Positions 8,891-17,808 of a stretch of 64,000 bases of DNA are shown here, in pieces. Origin of the DNA: Paenibacillus nasutitermitis (GTDB lineage: Bacteria; Bacillota; Bacilli; Paenibacillales; Paenibacillaceae); the NCBI RefSeq assembly GCF_014641075.1, contig NZ_BMHP01000002.1:372001-436000 (forward strand), given 5' to 3'. The position numbers were made by a program, and so were the translations under genes. A model generated the notes under the pieces. The model worked only from the letters and a program-made list of their open reading frames with translations, was not told the DNA's origin and did no database searches. The first letter of the stretch is position 1, and the number at the start of each line of letters is the position of its first letter.

Positions 8891-10189
8891 CTAACGGATC
8901 CATTCCACATTGGCGCCCAATGCCTGGAGATGATCAAAATATTGCGGATACGACTTGGCTACATGATGAGCATCCCGAATTCGGATCGGTTGTTTGGCGC
9001 GAAGCCCGACGACGGTAAGGGCCATAATGACGCGATGATCGTAATGGGCATTAATTTCAACCCCGCCTTCAACCCCTTCCGGACGGCCATGAACAATAAT
9101 TTCGCTTTGGCGTTCTTCAACATTCGCACCCGCCTTGCGGAGTTCATTTAAATAATCGGTAATCCGGTCGCATTCTTTATACCGCAGATTTTCCACATCG
9201 TAAAAACGGGATGTGCCTTCGGCAAATACAGCCGCGGCAACCATAGCCAGGACCGCATCGGTCGCTTTGTCACCGTCGAATTCAAGCGCTTTGAGCTTGC
9301 CGTTGCCCTGAACACGGACGACTCCGCCCTCATGGGTCAGAGGCACCTCCATGGCCCTCAGAACATCAACGATGGCGCGTTCCCCTTGCTTGCTGTGCTC
9401 TTCCAGCCGATGAAGCGTAACATCGGACCGGGTTACGGCAGCGGCCGCAAGAATAGCTGCTGAGCCGGGATAATCCCCTTGTACGACATAGTTTTTGGCT
9501 GTATAACTCTGACCCCCGGCAATCCGGTAATGCATCAGGTCATCGCTGGCCTCGATAACAATTCCGGCTTGCTCAAGCACCTCAAGCGTCTGCCCGACGA
9601 CAACCTTGGATTTCAAATCGTGCAGCACTTCGATTTCGCTGTCTTCCGCAAGCAGCGGAGTCAGGAATAGCAGCGCGCTCAAATATTGTGAGCTGACACT
9701 TCCAGATACGCGAATCTTCCCGCCTTTGGCCTTGCCGCCTCGAATGGTAATGGGAAGCCTGCCGCTTTGATGCTCGACTTCAACGCCAAGCTGACCAAGC
9801 GCGTCAATCAGATCGTCATGGGGACGTTTCCCCAAAGAATCCGGATAACGGTTAACAAACGTCACTTCGGGGCAGAGCGCTGCGACAGCCATCAGGAAAC
9901 GGAGCACGGCGCCCGCATTTCCGACATCCAGCTCTTTAACGTCCCTGGGGTTCCGGCCAAATCCGGTGATCACCATCTTCTCTTCATCTTCTTCGATCAC
10001 AGCTCCTAAATCACGGATGCAACGACGCATGGCATCGCTGTCTTCGCTATGGGCCGGATAAAGAATGGTGCTCGTCCCTTCTGCCAGAGCGGCAACGAGC
10101 AAATAGCGGGTTGTATAATTTTTGGATGAGAGCGCCTGGATTTCTCCATGCAGTTTAGGTGTAGGATTTACGAGAACGTCCATAAACAA
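8891..10189 (-). CDS. aroA: 3-phosphoshikimate 1-carboxyvinyltransferase (EPSP synthase), divergent
   Basis: Cytosolic shikimate-pathway enzyme joining PEP to shikimate-3-phosphate. The catalytic segments are recognisable: SK near residue 22, KRP (R124 equivalent), SVSSQYL, the ATDAVLA aspartate, YKECDR, DHR and VAKSYP. Several PEP/glyphosate-site residues differ from the E. coli enzyme: SKS becomes SKN, and GNAGTAMRP becomes GNAGAVLRF, so Thr97 is Ala and Pro101 is Phe. The start is TTG (10189) six bases after AAAGGAG, or the ATG two codons later. It probably forms an operon with aroK, 28 bases upstream. Confidence 0.9.
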   Translation of the reverse strand: MFMDVLVNPTPKLHGEIQALSSKNYTTRYLLVAALAEGTSTILYPAHSEDSDAMRRCIRDLGAVIEEDEEKMVITGFGRNPRDVKELDVGNAGAVLRFLMAVAALCPEVTFVNRYPDSLGKRPHDDLIDALGQLGVEVEHQSGRLPITIRGGKAKGGKIRVSGSVSSQYLSALLFLTPLLAEDSEIEVLHDLKSKVVVGQTLEVLEQAGIVIEASDDLMHYRIAGGQSYTAKNYVVQGDYPGSAAILAAAAVTRSDVTLHRLEEHSKQGERAIVDVLRAMEVPLTHEGGVVRVQGNGKLKALEFDGDKATDAVLAMVAAAVFAEGTSRFYDVENLRYKECDRITDYLNELRKAGANVEERQSEIIVHGRPEGVEGGVEINAHYDHRVIMALTVVGLRAKQPIRIRDAHHVAKSYPQYFDHLQALGANVEWIR

Positions 10190-10217
10190 TCAAGTCTCCT
10201 TTATTCAAATCTTTAGT

Positions 10218-10736
10218 TTATTGCTTCAGGCAGGCAATTATAGCGTCCACGACTTCATGGACATTCAATCTTGTCGTATCAATGGTAAGATCGGCAAAAT
10301 CATATGCGTGTTTGCGATCTTCCAGCAGACGGTTTACCCGAAGCTTGAGATCGCCCTGCAGAAGGGGCCGCGAGCTATCATGACTAACCCGCGAAATGAT
10401 CTGATGTGCATCGGCCGTTAGGGCAACTACCAACGCATGGTTGAGCATCATATCGCAATTGCGGGGGTCTAATACAGCGCCTCCACCGGTCGCAACCACC
10501 TTCCGTTCCCGGCTGCCGAGCACATCGACCAGAACCGCTGTTTCCGTTTGGCGGAAAGCTTCTTCACCGCGACCTGCGAAAATTTCCGCAATGCTTTGTC
10601 CTTCGCGGCTTTCGATTTCGCAATCTACATCAACCGATTCGCAGTCAAGCCGTTTTGCCAGCTGCTGACTGACCGTTGATTTGCCTGTACCCATAAATCC
10701 AACCAATACAATATGATTTTTCTGGTTATCCGCCAT
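10218..10736 (-). CDS. aroK: Shikimate kinase
   Basis: Phosphorylates shikimate ahead of aroA in aromatic amino acid synthesis. The 172-residue protein has the P-loop GFMGTGKST, the DVDCEIE magnesium-binding segment, the FRQTE arginine and the GGGAVL substrate-binding loop, all typical. I chose the ATG at 10736, ten bases after AAGGTG; an in-frame ATG nine codons upstream has no ribosome site. The gene is followed by aroA in the same direction. Confidence 0.93.
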   Translation of the reverse strand: MADNQKNHIVLVGFMGTGKSTVSQQLAKRLDCESVDVDCEIESREGQSIAEIFAGRGEEAFRQTETAVLVDVLGSRERKVVATGGGAVLDPRNCDMMLNHALVVALTADAHQIISRVSHDSSRPLLQGDLKLRVNRLLEDRKHAYDFADLTIDTTRLNVHEVVDAIIACLKQ

Positions 10737-10884
10737 TTCCCTTATGCACCTTCTTAATTTCATACAGATTGAAATTACACATGTTTGCTTATCATATCAT
10801 TATTAAAGAACATCGGGTATAAAAAAGTTCATCCTGCCGTAGAGTTGGTAATACGATCGTCTTTATTATGAAAGGAGGCAGTTT

Positions 10885-11187
10885 ATGGCACACAACTCGG
10901 AACCTTATCTTTCATTGGGACCCATGGGCCACTTGTTCAACCCCGATTATCCGCTATGCCGTGAGGATGTGTTATGGGTGTTGGAGTTTATGAAAAAGAA
11001 AGTGGCTGACGAAGCGTCTGAGTTACTCAGCCTTCCCCAGCCACAGCTATTAAGAATATTTCAATGCTTTTCCGAAGCCTCCATGATCATGATCAAACAG
11101 CGCGGCGGCTCCGGAACAGAAACGGAGAGACTGCGAAGCTGTCTCATCGAAGGCATACTCGGGCTATATCCATCCAGTGCGACTTAG
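10885..11187 (+). CDS. Small conserved-looking protein of unknown function
   Basis: 100 residues with a strong ribosome site (AAAGGAGG) seven bases before the ATG. It is soluble, starts with a [12 protein letters not shown] segment and then is mostly helical; no signal peptide, membrane helix or metal motif is visible. It is divergent from aroK and its stop overlaps the gndA stop by four bases on the other strand. I do not recognise the family. Confidence 0.7.
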   Translation: MAHNSEPYLSLGPMGHLFNPDYPLCREDVLWVLEFMKKKVADEASELLSLPQPQLLRIFQCFSEASMIMIKQRGGSGTETERLRSCLIEGILGLYPSSAT

Positions 11188-12602
11188 TCGTGCAGGTGAA
11201 GCCAGTCAAAGTGGAATGAGCCTTCTTTATCCACGCGTTTGAACGTATGGGCTCCAAAGTAGTCGCGCTGGGCCTGAAGCAGATTCGCCGGCAGACGAGC
11301 CGTACGGTAGCTGTCGTAATACGCCAGGGCACTGGAGAATGCGGGAACCGGAACCCCATATTGGATCGCAGCACTTACCACTTCACGCCATGCCCCTTGA
11401 TAGGATTCGACGATTTCCTGGAAATAGGAATCCAGCAGCAGATTGCGCAGGCCAGGCTCACGATCATAAGCATCCTTGATGTTCTGCAGGAAGCGGGCGC
11501 GGATAATGCAGCCGCCGCGGAAAATCATAGCGATATCGCCGTAGCGCAAATCCCAGCCGTATTCTTCCGAAGCAGCGCGCATTTGAGCGAAGCCTTGGGC
11601 GTACGAGCAAATTTTGCTGGCAAACAATGCTTTGCGAACGGCTTCGATGAAGGCGGTTTTGTCCCCTTGGAATGGAGCGTTCTGCGGTCCTTTCAAAAGC
11701 TTGCTGGCAGCCACGCGCTCTTCCTTAAGTGCGGAGAGGAAACGCGAGAATACGGACTGGGTAATGATGGACAAAGGCACGCCAAGGTCAAGTGCACTCT
11801 GGCTTGTCCATTTGCCGGTGCCCTTCTGGCCGGCTTCATCGAGGATCACATCAACCATTGGCTGGTTGGTTTCCGGATCATATTTGGTGAAGATATCAGC
11901 CGTTATTTCGATCAGGTAGCTGTCAAGCTCGCCTTTGTTCCATTCCGTGAAAATGCTTTGCAGCTCTTCCGTTGTGACACCCAGAACATGCTTGAGCAGG
12001 TCATATGCTTCGCAGATCAGCTGCATATCACCGTATTCGATGCCGTTATGGACCATTTTGACATAGTGTCCGGCACCATCCGGTCCGATATATGTACAGC
12101 ATGGATCGCCACCCACATGGGCGGAAATAGCCGTCAGAATCGGTTCAACCAGTTTGTAGGCTGATTCCTGGCCTCCTGGCATAATGGAAGGCCCTTTCAA
12201 TGCGCCTTCTTCACCGCCGGAAACGCCCGTACCGATAAAACGGATGCCTTGTGCTTCCAAATCCTTGCTGCGACGCTGTGTATCCGGGAAATAGGCGTTG
12301 CCGCCGTCAATAATAATATCGCCTTGGCTTAAATGCGGCACAAGCGCATCAATCGTGGCATCCGTGCCTTTTCCGGCCTGGACCATGATCAGAATTTTGC
12401 GGGGCGTTTCAAGCGATTCCACAAACTCCTCGACCGTAAAAGTGCCCACCAGATTTTTGCCGGCTGCTTCTTTAAGAAGATCATCCGTTTTTTCGCGCGA
12501 GCGGTTAAAAACCGAGACGGTAAATCCTTTGCTTTCAATGTTGAGCGCAAGGTTCTTGCCCATAACGGCCAATCCCACTACACCAATTTGTTGTTTGGAC
12601 AT
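11184..12602 (-). CDS. gndA: 6-phosphogluconate dehydrogenase, decarboxylating
   Basis: Oxidative pentose phosphate pathway enzyme converting 6-phosphogluconate to ribulose-5-phosphate with CO2 release. At 472 residues it has the standard length. The Rossmann motif is [12 protein letters not shown], substrate binding is by GVSGGEEGA, the catalytic Lys/His region is [17 protein letters not shown], and the C-terminal dimer tail ends in the usual FHFDW. The Arg in FNRSREK after the first strand suggests NADP. GGGAG precedes the ATG by six bases. It is probably monocistronic, with a predicted promoter at 12712-12740. Confidence 0.97.
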   Translation of the reverse strand: MSKQQIGVVGLAVMGKNLALNIESKGFTVSVFNRSREKTDDLLKEAAGKNLVGTFTVEEFVESLETPRKILIMVQAGKGTDATIDALVPHLSQGDIIIDGGNAYFPDTQRRSKDLEAQGIRFIGTGVSGGEEGALKGPSIMPGGQESAYKLVEPILTAISAHVGGDPCCTYIGPDGAGHYVKMVHNGIEYGDMQLICEAYDLLKHVLGVTTEELQSIFTEWNKGELDSYLIEITADIFTKYDPETNQPMVDVILDEAGQKGTGKWTSQSALDLGVPLSIITQSVFSRFLSALKEERVAASKLLKGPQNAPFQGDKTAFIEAVRKALFASKICSYAQGFAQMRAASEEYGWDLRYGDIAMIFRGGCIIRARFLQNIKDAYDREPGLRNLLLDSYFQEIVESYQGAWREVVSAAIQYGVPVPAFSSALAYYDSYRTARLPANLLQAQRDYFGAHTFKRVDKEGSFHFDWLHLHD

Positions 12603-12711
12603 GCGAATCTCCCATCCCTTATCTCATTTATAGTTGAACGCTCATGCGCCAGCTGCCTGAATTCGCTTAAACTCTGAAGCGGAATAATGGCTGCGCGCAT
12701 ACAGTACTCCT

Positions 12712-12740
12712 ATTTTACTCTTTTTGACCGGGAATGAAAA
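12712..12740 (-). promoter_or_regulatory. Candidate gndA promoter
   Basis: TTTTCA (12735-12740) and TAAAAT (12712-12717) on the minus strand, 17 bases apart, about 100 bases upstream of the gndA start. The -35 box is weak. Confidence 0.45.
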
Positions 12741-12839
12741 CCGGGACAGACAAAATATCAGATTATTTGATAAAAGACGCTATTACTTGAATAACAGGTC
12801 CCATCCGGAGCAAACGGCGGAGCGCATATAACCAGAACA

Positions 12840-12879
12840 AAATAAACCTTCTGGCGCAGGAGCTCCAAAAGGTTTATTT
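12840..12879 (-). terminator. Terminator after the 12905-13501 gene
   Basis: AATAAACCTTCTGG at 12841-12854 pairs with CCAAAAGGTTTATT at 12865-12878. The AT-rich base of the stem supplies the T-tract. It stands 26 bases past the upstream gene's stop. The 302-base gap from 12603 to 12904 otherwise holds only the gndA promoter and leader. Confidence 0.7.
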
Positions 12880-12904
12880 CATCGTATGGGTTTGACGCTT
12901 TATC

Positions 12905-13501
12905 CTACAATTCAAGCTGTATCATCTCAATCCTCAGCATTTGCAGCCGCTCTTTGGAAAGCGCCGCATCACTCTCACGTTCCTCTTTGATCGCCTCGTG
13001 AAGGACAGATAGCTCATAATCCAGTTCGTATCTCAGCACCACTGCCCGCTCTTCTGCCCGTTTCGATTGAAAAGCCTGTATCATTTCTTCTACGGTGACT
13101 AAAGGTTTTTTCTGGTAAATGATCCGATGCTCCATACCGGACACCTCCACAAGTCGAATGATTTCGCCAAACATGATGCTTTCGATCACAATTTGACGAT
13201 CCTTGAAGCGCTTAACAACTGCATGACCACGGGAATCATTAATCAGTTTCTCAAGCAAAGCGGACAGCTTCTCGTCTTTGATAATGTAATCGCCGATGAT
13301 TTTGTAACGGTTGCGTACCCGCTGGAAACGCAGTTTCACGAGCTTGCGGCCGCTGCGGACGGAGATGAGAAAATAGACATCGGATTCGCTCCAATACAGC
13401 GAATAACCTTCATGAATCAAATCCCGAATCAGATTCTGGATTTGCCGCCGGTCAAAGCGCAGTTCCAGGTTGCAGTATTCCACTTCATGACTCTTGTTCA
13501 T
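12905..13501 (-). CDS. Protein of unknown function
   Basis: 198 residues from the ATG at 13501, eight bases after GGGGAGG (the GTG six codons earlier overlaps that site). It is soluble, with no signal or membrane helix. The N-terminal 120 residues look like mixed alpha/beta with YSLYWSESDVYFLISV and LVKLRFQRVRNRYKIIGDYI; the C-terminal 60 residues are charged and helical and may form a coiled coil. I recognise no family or motif. It has its own terminator and no obvious partner. Confidence 0.65.
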   Translation of the reverse strand: MNKSHEVEYCNLELRFDRRQIQNLIRDLIHEGYSLYWSESDVYFLISVRSGRKLVKLRFQRVRNRYKIIGDYIIKDEKLSALLEKLINDSRGHAVVKRFKDRQIVIESIMFGEIIRLVEVSGMEHRIIYQKKPLVTVEEMIQAFQSKRAEERAVVLRYELDYELSVLHEAIKEERESDAALSKERLQMLRIEMIQLEL

Positions 13502-13716
13502 CGGCAATCCCTCCCCCACTGTTGAACCGTTTACGAAATCTTCTGAATATTCTCTCTTATCATTATCTTATACTCCATCTTATGTTATGGCAACTTGGTT
13601 TATTGACTATTTTTAAACATGTCCCGCAAATTTGAAAATTTTTCTCGTTAGACCCCCATCAGACAGTGTTCACTCAAGGAGGTCAAGCCTCAACATTTCC
13701 CAGTCACGCAAAAAAA

Positions 13717-13752
13717 GACGGCCGAAACCTTTGTATTCAAAGGAAGGCCGTC
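13717..13752 (-). terminator. Terminator of the rhamnose operon
   Basis: GACGGCC (13717-13723) pairs with GGCCGTC (13746-13752), with an inner CCTTTG/CAAAGG stem. On the minus strand seven T follow. It stands 35 bases after the rhaR stop. Confidence 0.88.
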
Positions 13753-13787
13753 AGGCAATGATTGTATGGGGCCGCTCAGCGGTCTGG

Positions 13788-14549
13788 CTACTTGCTGATG
13801 GTGACGTGGATCCCCCTCTGCTTCAATAGCGCCAGCATTTCCGGGTCTGTTCTATCGTCTGTAATCAGATGGTTCACCTGCTCGCAGGAAGCGATATGGG
13901 AGAAAGCCCGAACGCCGAATTTGCTATGGTCGGCAAGCAGATATACCTCGTCCGCAAGTCCGATCATTTTCCTCTTGATAGCCGCTTGAAGCTCGCTGGA
14001 CTCGCTGATTCCACGTTCGGGATGAACTCCTTTTCCGGAAATAAAAGCTTTGTTCACATGGTAATGCTCCAAGTTGCTTTCGGCAAGCGGCCCCTGATAA
14101 GACAGAGACCGTGTAGAGAGAATCCCTCCGGTGGAGAAAACCTGGATTTTCTCCTTGCCTGCAAGCTCCAGGGCTACCTTGATGGAATTGGTCAGAACGG
14201 TCAGCGGAATATTCGGAAGGGCTGCCGCCATGTAGTAAGCCGTGGTGCTTGCATCAAGCGCAATTTTGCTGTATGGCTCTATTTGCCCGATCGCTTCGGC
14301 AGCTATTCTTTTCTTCTCCGCCGCATTCATGACCTCGCGTTCAAAGTAAGGGAGCTCGGCTTGGGCATCCTTCACGCTCATTGCGCCGCCGTGGCTGCGC
14401 TGAAGCTTTCCCGTTTGCTCAAGCCGGTCCAGGTCCCGGCGGATCGTCTCTTCGGTAACGCCGCACAGCTCGCTGAGCTCACTCACTCTTATGCTGCCCC
14501 GCTCATTGACCAGACGGGTGATTTTTGCATATCTTTCGGCTACTAACAT
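13788..14549 (-). CDS. rhaR: DeoR-family transcriptional regulator of rhamnose use
   Basis: 253 residues from the ATG at 14549, giving the classical DeoR beginning MLVAERYAKI. The N-terminal winged helix-turn-helix is VSELSELCGVTEETIRRDL; the C-terminal DeoRC sugar-phosphate sensor has LDASTTA and the late GVH segments. It is the last gene of the rhaEW-rhaA-rhaB operon, so it probably regulates its own operon. Four TTGTTT boxes at exact 10-bp spacing ahead of rhaEW are the candidate operator. The ligand (perhaps rhamnulose-1-phosphate) is inferred only from context. Confidence 0.85.
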   Translation of the reverse strand: MLVAERYAKITRLVNERGSIRVSELSELCGVTEETIRRDLDRLEQTGKLQRSHGGAMSVKDAQAELPYFEREVMNAAEKKRIAAEAIGQIEPYSKIALDASTTAYYMAAALPNIPLTVLTNSIKVALELAGKEKIQVFSTGGILSTRSLSYQGPLAESNLEHYHVNKAFISGKGVHPERGISESSELQAAIKRKMIGLADEVYLLADHSKFGVRAFSHIASCEQVNHLITDDRTDPEMLALLKQRGIHVTISK

Positions 14550-14591
14550 AAGCTTCATTCCAATCCGAATATTGCTGGTTTTTCATTCCTG

Positions 14592-16064
14592 CTAAAGTCC
14601 TGCAATCTTCTTCCATAAGCCGTATTGTTCATTCCAGCGCGCAGACGCTTCCGGTTCATAAACTTTGATGTCAAACGATTCCCCGATCAGCTTGCGCGCC
14701 TCGGTTATATCGGCAACTTCGCCGGATGCAATAAACTGTACTGCTAAATTGCCAAGCACGCTGCCCTCGGCAGGTCCTGCCCAAACCGGCTTGCCGAGCG
14801 CCCCGGCCGTAAAACGGCAGAGCATTTCGTTTTGAATGCCGCCACCCACCATATGGAGACCTTCATAGACCGCTCCACTCAAGGCTTGCGTCTTCTCAAA
14901 CACAAAACGGTATTTCAGCGCGAGACTCTCCAGGATGCAGCGGATAATTTCACCGTCAGATGCCGGTACCGGCTGACCGGTTTCCCGGCAATAAGCGGCA
15001 ATTTCGGCTGGCATATCCGATGGATTAAGAAACCGTAGATCATCCGGATCGATCAGGCTGCGAAATGGCTCAGCCTGCTCAGCGCGTCCAAGGAGGTCCG
15101 AATAGGACAGCTTGGTCCCCGCTTCTTTCTCCCATGACCGTTTGCTTTCCTCCTGCAGCCACAAGCCCATGATGTTCTTGAGCAGCCGGTAGGTCCCATA
15201 CACGCCGCCTTCATTGGTAAAATTCAGCGCCTGCGCCTGCTCGGAAAGCACGGGTTCCTTGACCTCGGTACCCATCAGCGACCAAGTTCCACAACTCAGA
15301 TATGCGAAGGATGGTTGAAGTGCAGGCACCCCTGCTACAGCAGATGCCGTATCATGCTCGCCTACTGCGATCAAAGGTATTGCTGCAACCCCCAGCTCAC
15401 GGGTTACTGCTTCACTGAGCCGCCCTACTTCTGTTCCCGGTTGAACCGGAGGCAGCATGATGGCAGAGTTGACACCGACCGCTGACAGGAGGCGTTCATC
15501 CCATTTGCCTGTTGTAGGATTGAAGGCCTGTGTGGTGGTTGCATTCGTGAATTCGCTGTGCATTTCGCCGGTTAGAAAATAGCGCAGCAAATCCGGAATC
15601 ATCAGCAAATGCTCAGCCTGTTCAAGCGCCGGATTATGATCCCGCTTCAAGGCATGAAGCTGATACAGTGTATTAAACGGGAGGAACTGAATGCCGCTGC
15701 GCGCGAACACTTCCGTTTCCGGTACGACCGCAAGCACTTCTTCAATCGCATTTGCGGTATGACTGTCCCGGTAGTGGTAAGGATTCGCCAGCAATTCCCC
15801 GTTCCTGCCGATCAAGCCAAAATCGACGGCCCAGGAATCAATGCCGATGCTGCCGATTTGACCATCCGCCGCGCGCCAGGCGCTGCGTATGCCCTGCTTG
15901 ATTTCATGATACAGTCTTAAGATGTCCCAATGGAGACGTCCGCCCACTTGCACCGGCTCATTGGAGAACCGGTGCACCTCCTGAATGACGATCCGTCCTT
16001 CTTCGATCCATCCCAATACCGCGCGTCCGCTGCCTGCGCCAAGATCGAACGCGAGCGCCTTCAC
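14592..16064 (-). CDS. rhaB: Rhamnulokinase
   Basis: FGGY-family kinase (490 residues) phosphorylating L-rhamnulose to rhamnulose-1-phosphate. The N-terminal phosphate loop is FDLGAGSGRAVLG; SIGIDSWAVDFGL carries the catalytic aspartate region; HDTASAVAGVP, YLSCGTWSLMG and HMVGGGIQNEMLCRFTA are typical of rhamnulokinases. The GTG start overlaps the rhaA stop (GTGA), implying translational coupling. rhaR follows 42 bases downstream. Confidence 0.95.
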   Translation of the reverse strand: MKALAFDLGAGSGRAVLGWIEEGRIVIQEVHRFSNEPVQVGGRLHWDILRLYHEIKQGIRSAWRAADGQIGSIGIDSWAVDFGLIGRNGELLANPYHYRDSHTANAIEEVLAVVPETEVFARSGIQFLPFNTLYQLHALKRDHNPALEQAEHLLMIPDLLRYFLTGEMHSEFTNATTTQAFNPTTGKWDERLLSAVGVNSAIMLPPVQPGTEVGRLSEAVTRELGVAAIPLIAVGEHDTASAVAGVPALQPSFAYLSCGTWSLMGTEVKEPVLSEQAQALNFTNEGGVYGTYRLLKNIMGLWLQEESKRSWEKEAGTKLSYSDLLGRAEQAEPFRSLIDPDDLRFLNPSDMPAEIAAYCRETGQPVPASDGEIIRCILESLALKYRFVFEKTQALSGAVYEGLHMVGGGIQNEMLCRFTAGALGKPVWAGPAEGSVLGNLAVQFIASGEVADITEARKLIGESFDIKVYEPEASARWNEQYGLWKKIAGL

Positions 16065-17281
16065 CAGCTCGCGCCGCCTTTGCCGCGATGTGCAACCGAC
16101 TCATAATAGCCGCTTTCCCGGAAAGCCTTCATGGGATCGAGCGGAAGCCCCTGCTCCTCGCGAACCGCATGCAGGAGAGGCGTTACATCGAACTCGTATG
16201 CGCTGCGGACCGCATCTTCAGCCGCCATGACATCCTGCGCTTCCTGTGCGGCATGGACCTCATCCAGATTCACCAGCAGCGCTTTCGCGTATTGGGTCTG
16301 CACATTCAATACGGAACGGATCATCGCCTGGATTTTGGGCTCGATGTTGTGGCATTGATCGATCATATAGGCGATATTATCGGAACAGCCGCGAATTCCG
16401 GTGTTTGCATCATTCGCTGCTTCAATGATTTGATAGAAGATAAGGAATAATTCATAAGGATTAATTGCGCCGACGATCAAATCGTCATCCGCATACTTGC
16501 GGCTGTTGAAATGGAAGCCGCCCAGTCTTTGCTCATCCAGCAAATAAGCGACGATATGCTCGACGTTGGTTCCCGGTGCATGGTGACCGGTATCCACCAG
16601 CACGGAAGCTTGATCGCCAAGCTTGCCGGCCAGATTGTAGGCCATGCCCCAGTCGGCAAGATCCGTATGATAGAATGCAGGCTCGAAAAACTTGTATTCA
16701 ATCAGCATGCGCATATCCGGCGTCATGGCTTTGTACATTTCAGTCAGCGATTCCAGCATCCAGCCTTTGCGTTTGCGGATATCGGCTTGTCCCGGATAGT
16801 TCGTGCCATCGGCAAACCAGAGGCTCAAATCGCGTGAGCCTGTCGCTTTGGCAATATCCACGCACTCCAGCAGATGATCCGTCGCTTTGCGGCGGATTCT
16901 GGCATCGGAATTCGTCACGCTGCCCAACATATAGTCCTCATCCTGAAAGAGGTTTGGATTAACCGCTCCAATTTTCAGACCAAGACCTTCCGCATGGCTG
17001 CGAAGCTTGTCATAATCGTCCACTTTATCCCAGGGAATATGGATCGCTACCGACGGGCATAGACCCGTCAGTTTTTGGACTACCGCAGCGTCGTCGAATT
17101 TCTCGAACGGATCGCGGGGAACGCCGATTTTCTGGAACACTTTAAAACGGGTTCCCGAATCTCCGTAGCCCCATGATGGCGTTTCAATTTGGAGGGCTTT
17201 CAATTTTTCCTTGGCTTTGTTGATATCAATGCCGCGGCTGGTCTGCTGCTCTTCAAATAAAGCGTAGGCGCGATCGTTCAT
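16061..17281 (-). CDS. rhaA: L-rhamnose isomerase (RhaI/RhaA type)
   Basis: Converts L-rhamnose to L-rhamnulose in a metal-dependent TIM barrel. About 406 residues with the segments LSLWFADGTNYPGQ, LIEYKFFEPAFYHTD, VLVDTGHHAPGTN and GGFHFNSRKYADDDL, which contain the Glu, Asp and His metal ligands of the Pseudomonas stutzeri-like rhamnose isomerase group. I chose the ATG at 17281 because the ATG four codons upstream abuts GAGAGG too closely. It lies 48 bases after the small ASRT-like gene and overlaps rhaB. Confidence 0.92.
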   Translation of the reverse strand: MNDRAYALFEEQQTSRGIDINKAKEKLKALQIETPSWGYGDSGTRFKVFQKIGVPRDPFEKFDDAAVVQKLTGLCPSVAIHIPWDKVDDYDKLRSHAEGLGLKIGAVNPNLFQDEDYMLGSVTNSDARIRRKATDHLLECVDIAKATGSRDLSLWFADGTNYPGQADIRKRKGWMLESLTEMYKAMTPDMRMLIEYKFFEPAFYHTDLADWGMAYNLAGKLGDQASVLVDTGHHAPGTNVEHIVAYLLDEQRLGGFHFNSRKYADDDLIVGAINPYELFLIFYQIIEAANDANTGIRGCSDNIAYMIDQCHNIEPKIQAMIRSVLNVQTQYAKALLVNLDEVHAAQEAQDVMAAEDAVRSAYEFDVTPLLHAVREEQGLPLDPMKAFRESGYYESVAHRGKGGASW

Positions 17282-17329
17282 CGTTTCATTCATCCTCTCG
17301 TCATATCCGGTTAAACGGGTACTCGCCCG

Positions 17330-17710
17330 CTAGTCGTTGTCTCTTACCGGGAAACCCATAACCGACATTAATGCATTCGCCGGTTGTGTCGCGTCAAGCC
17401 TGCTGTACTGAACATACACCGGAATATCGCTCATGACCTCCATCGCATAAGGGACGCCTTTGGGGATGCTCTCGGAGCCGCTCTTGAGCAATGCTGTGCG
17501 GGCATGCAGCGTACGTTTGGCCGGTACCAGAACCGTGATGCCTTCCAGCGGTTCACGATCTTCAAAATATACATTCACAATCAATTGGGCATCCATATGG
17601 TTTGTATTGAGCACGCAAATGGATTCGTGGCTTTCAAGATCGCCGCTGCTAATCGGCGGAATATAACCGTCGGGAATAATCCATAATGTTTCACCTTTTC
17701 TTGAAGACAA
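17330..17710 (-). CDS. Anabaena sensory rhodopsin transducer (ASRT)-like protein
   Basis: 126 residues from a TTG at 17710 that has GAGGAGG seven bases upstream. Its length and motifs match the ASRT family: WIIPDGYIPP, SHESICVLNT, VNVYFEDREPL, VPAKRTLHART, DIPVYVQYSRLD and a final ALMSVMGF. ASRT-family proteins form small beta-sandwich oligomers; comparative work on the family proposes that they bind small molecules such as sugars. No rhodopsin is nearby. It sits second in the rhamnose operon, where Bacillus instead has the rhamnose mutarotase rhaM; I infer a rhamnose-related binding or sensing role. Confidence 0.85.
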   Translation of the reverse strand: MSSRKGETLWIIPDGYIPPISSGDLESHESICVLNTNHMDAQLIVNVYFEDREPLEGITVLVPAKRTLHARTALLKSGSESIPKGVPYAMEVMSDIPVYVQYSRLDATQPANALMSVMGFPVRDND

Positions 17711-17808
17711 AGCAATTCCTCCTCGTAAGAGTTCTCTTGTAATTCCTAGAACATGCTCCTCGTAAAACAAGAAAGCTCACTTCGGAAGCATAATCCTAAG
17801 CTGATAAT

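Noticed and set aside
12578..12700. 40-codon minus-strand frame with AGGAG six bases before ATG, overlapping the gndA start
   Set aside because: The best gndA promoter places the transcript start at about 12705, so the ribosome site would be outside or at the edge of the mRNA; no homology or composition supports a peptide.
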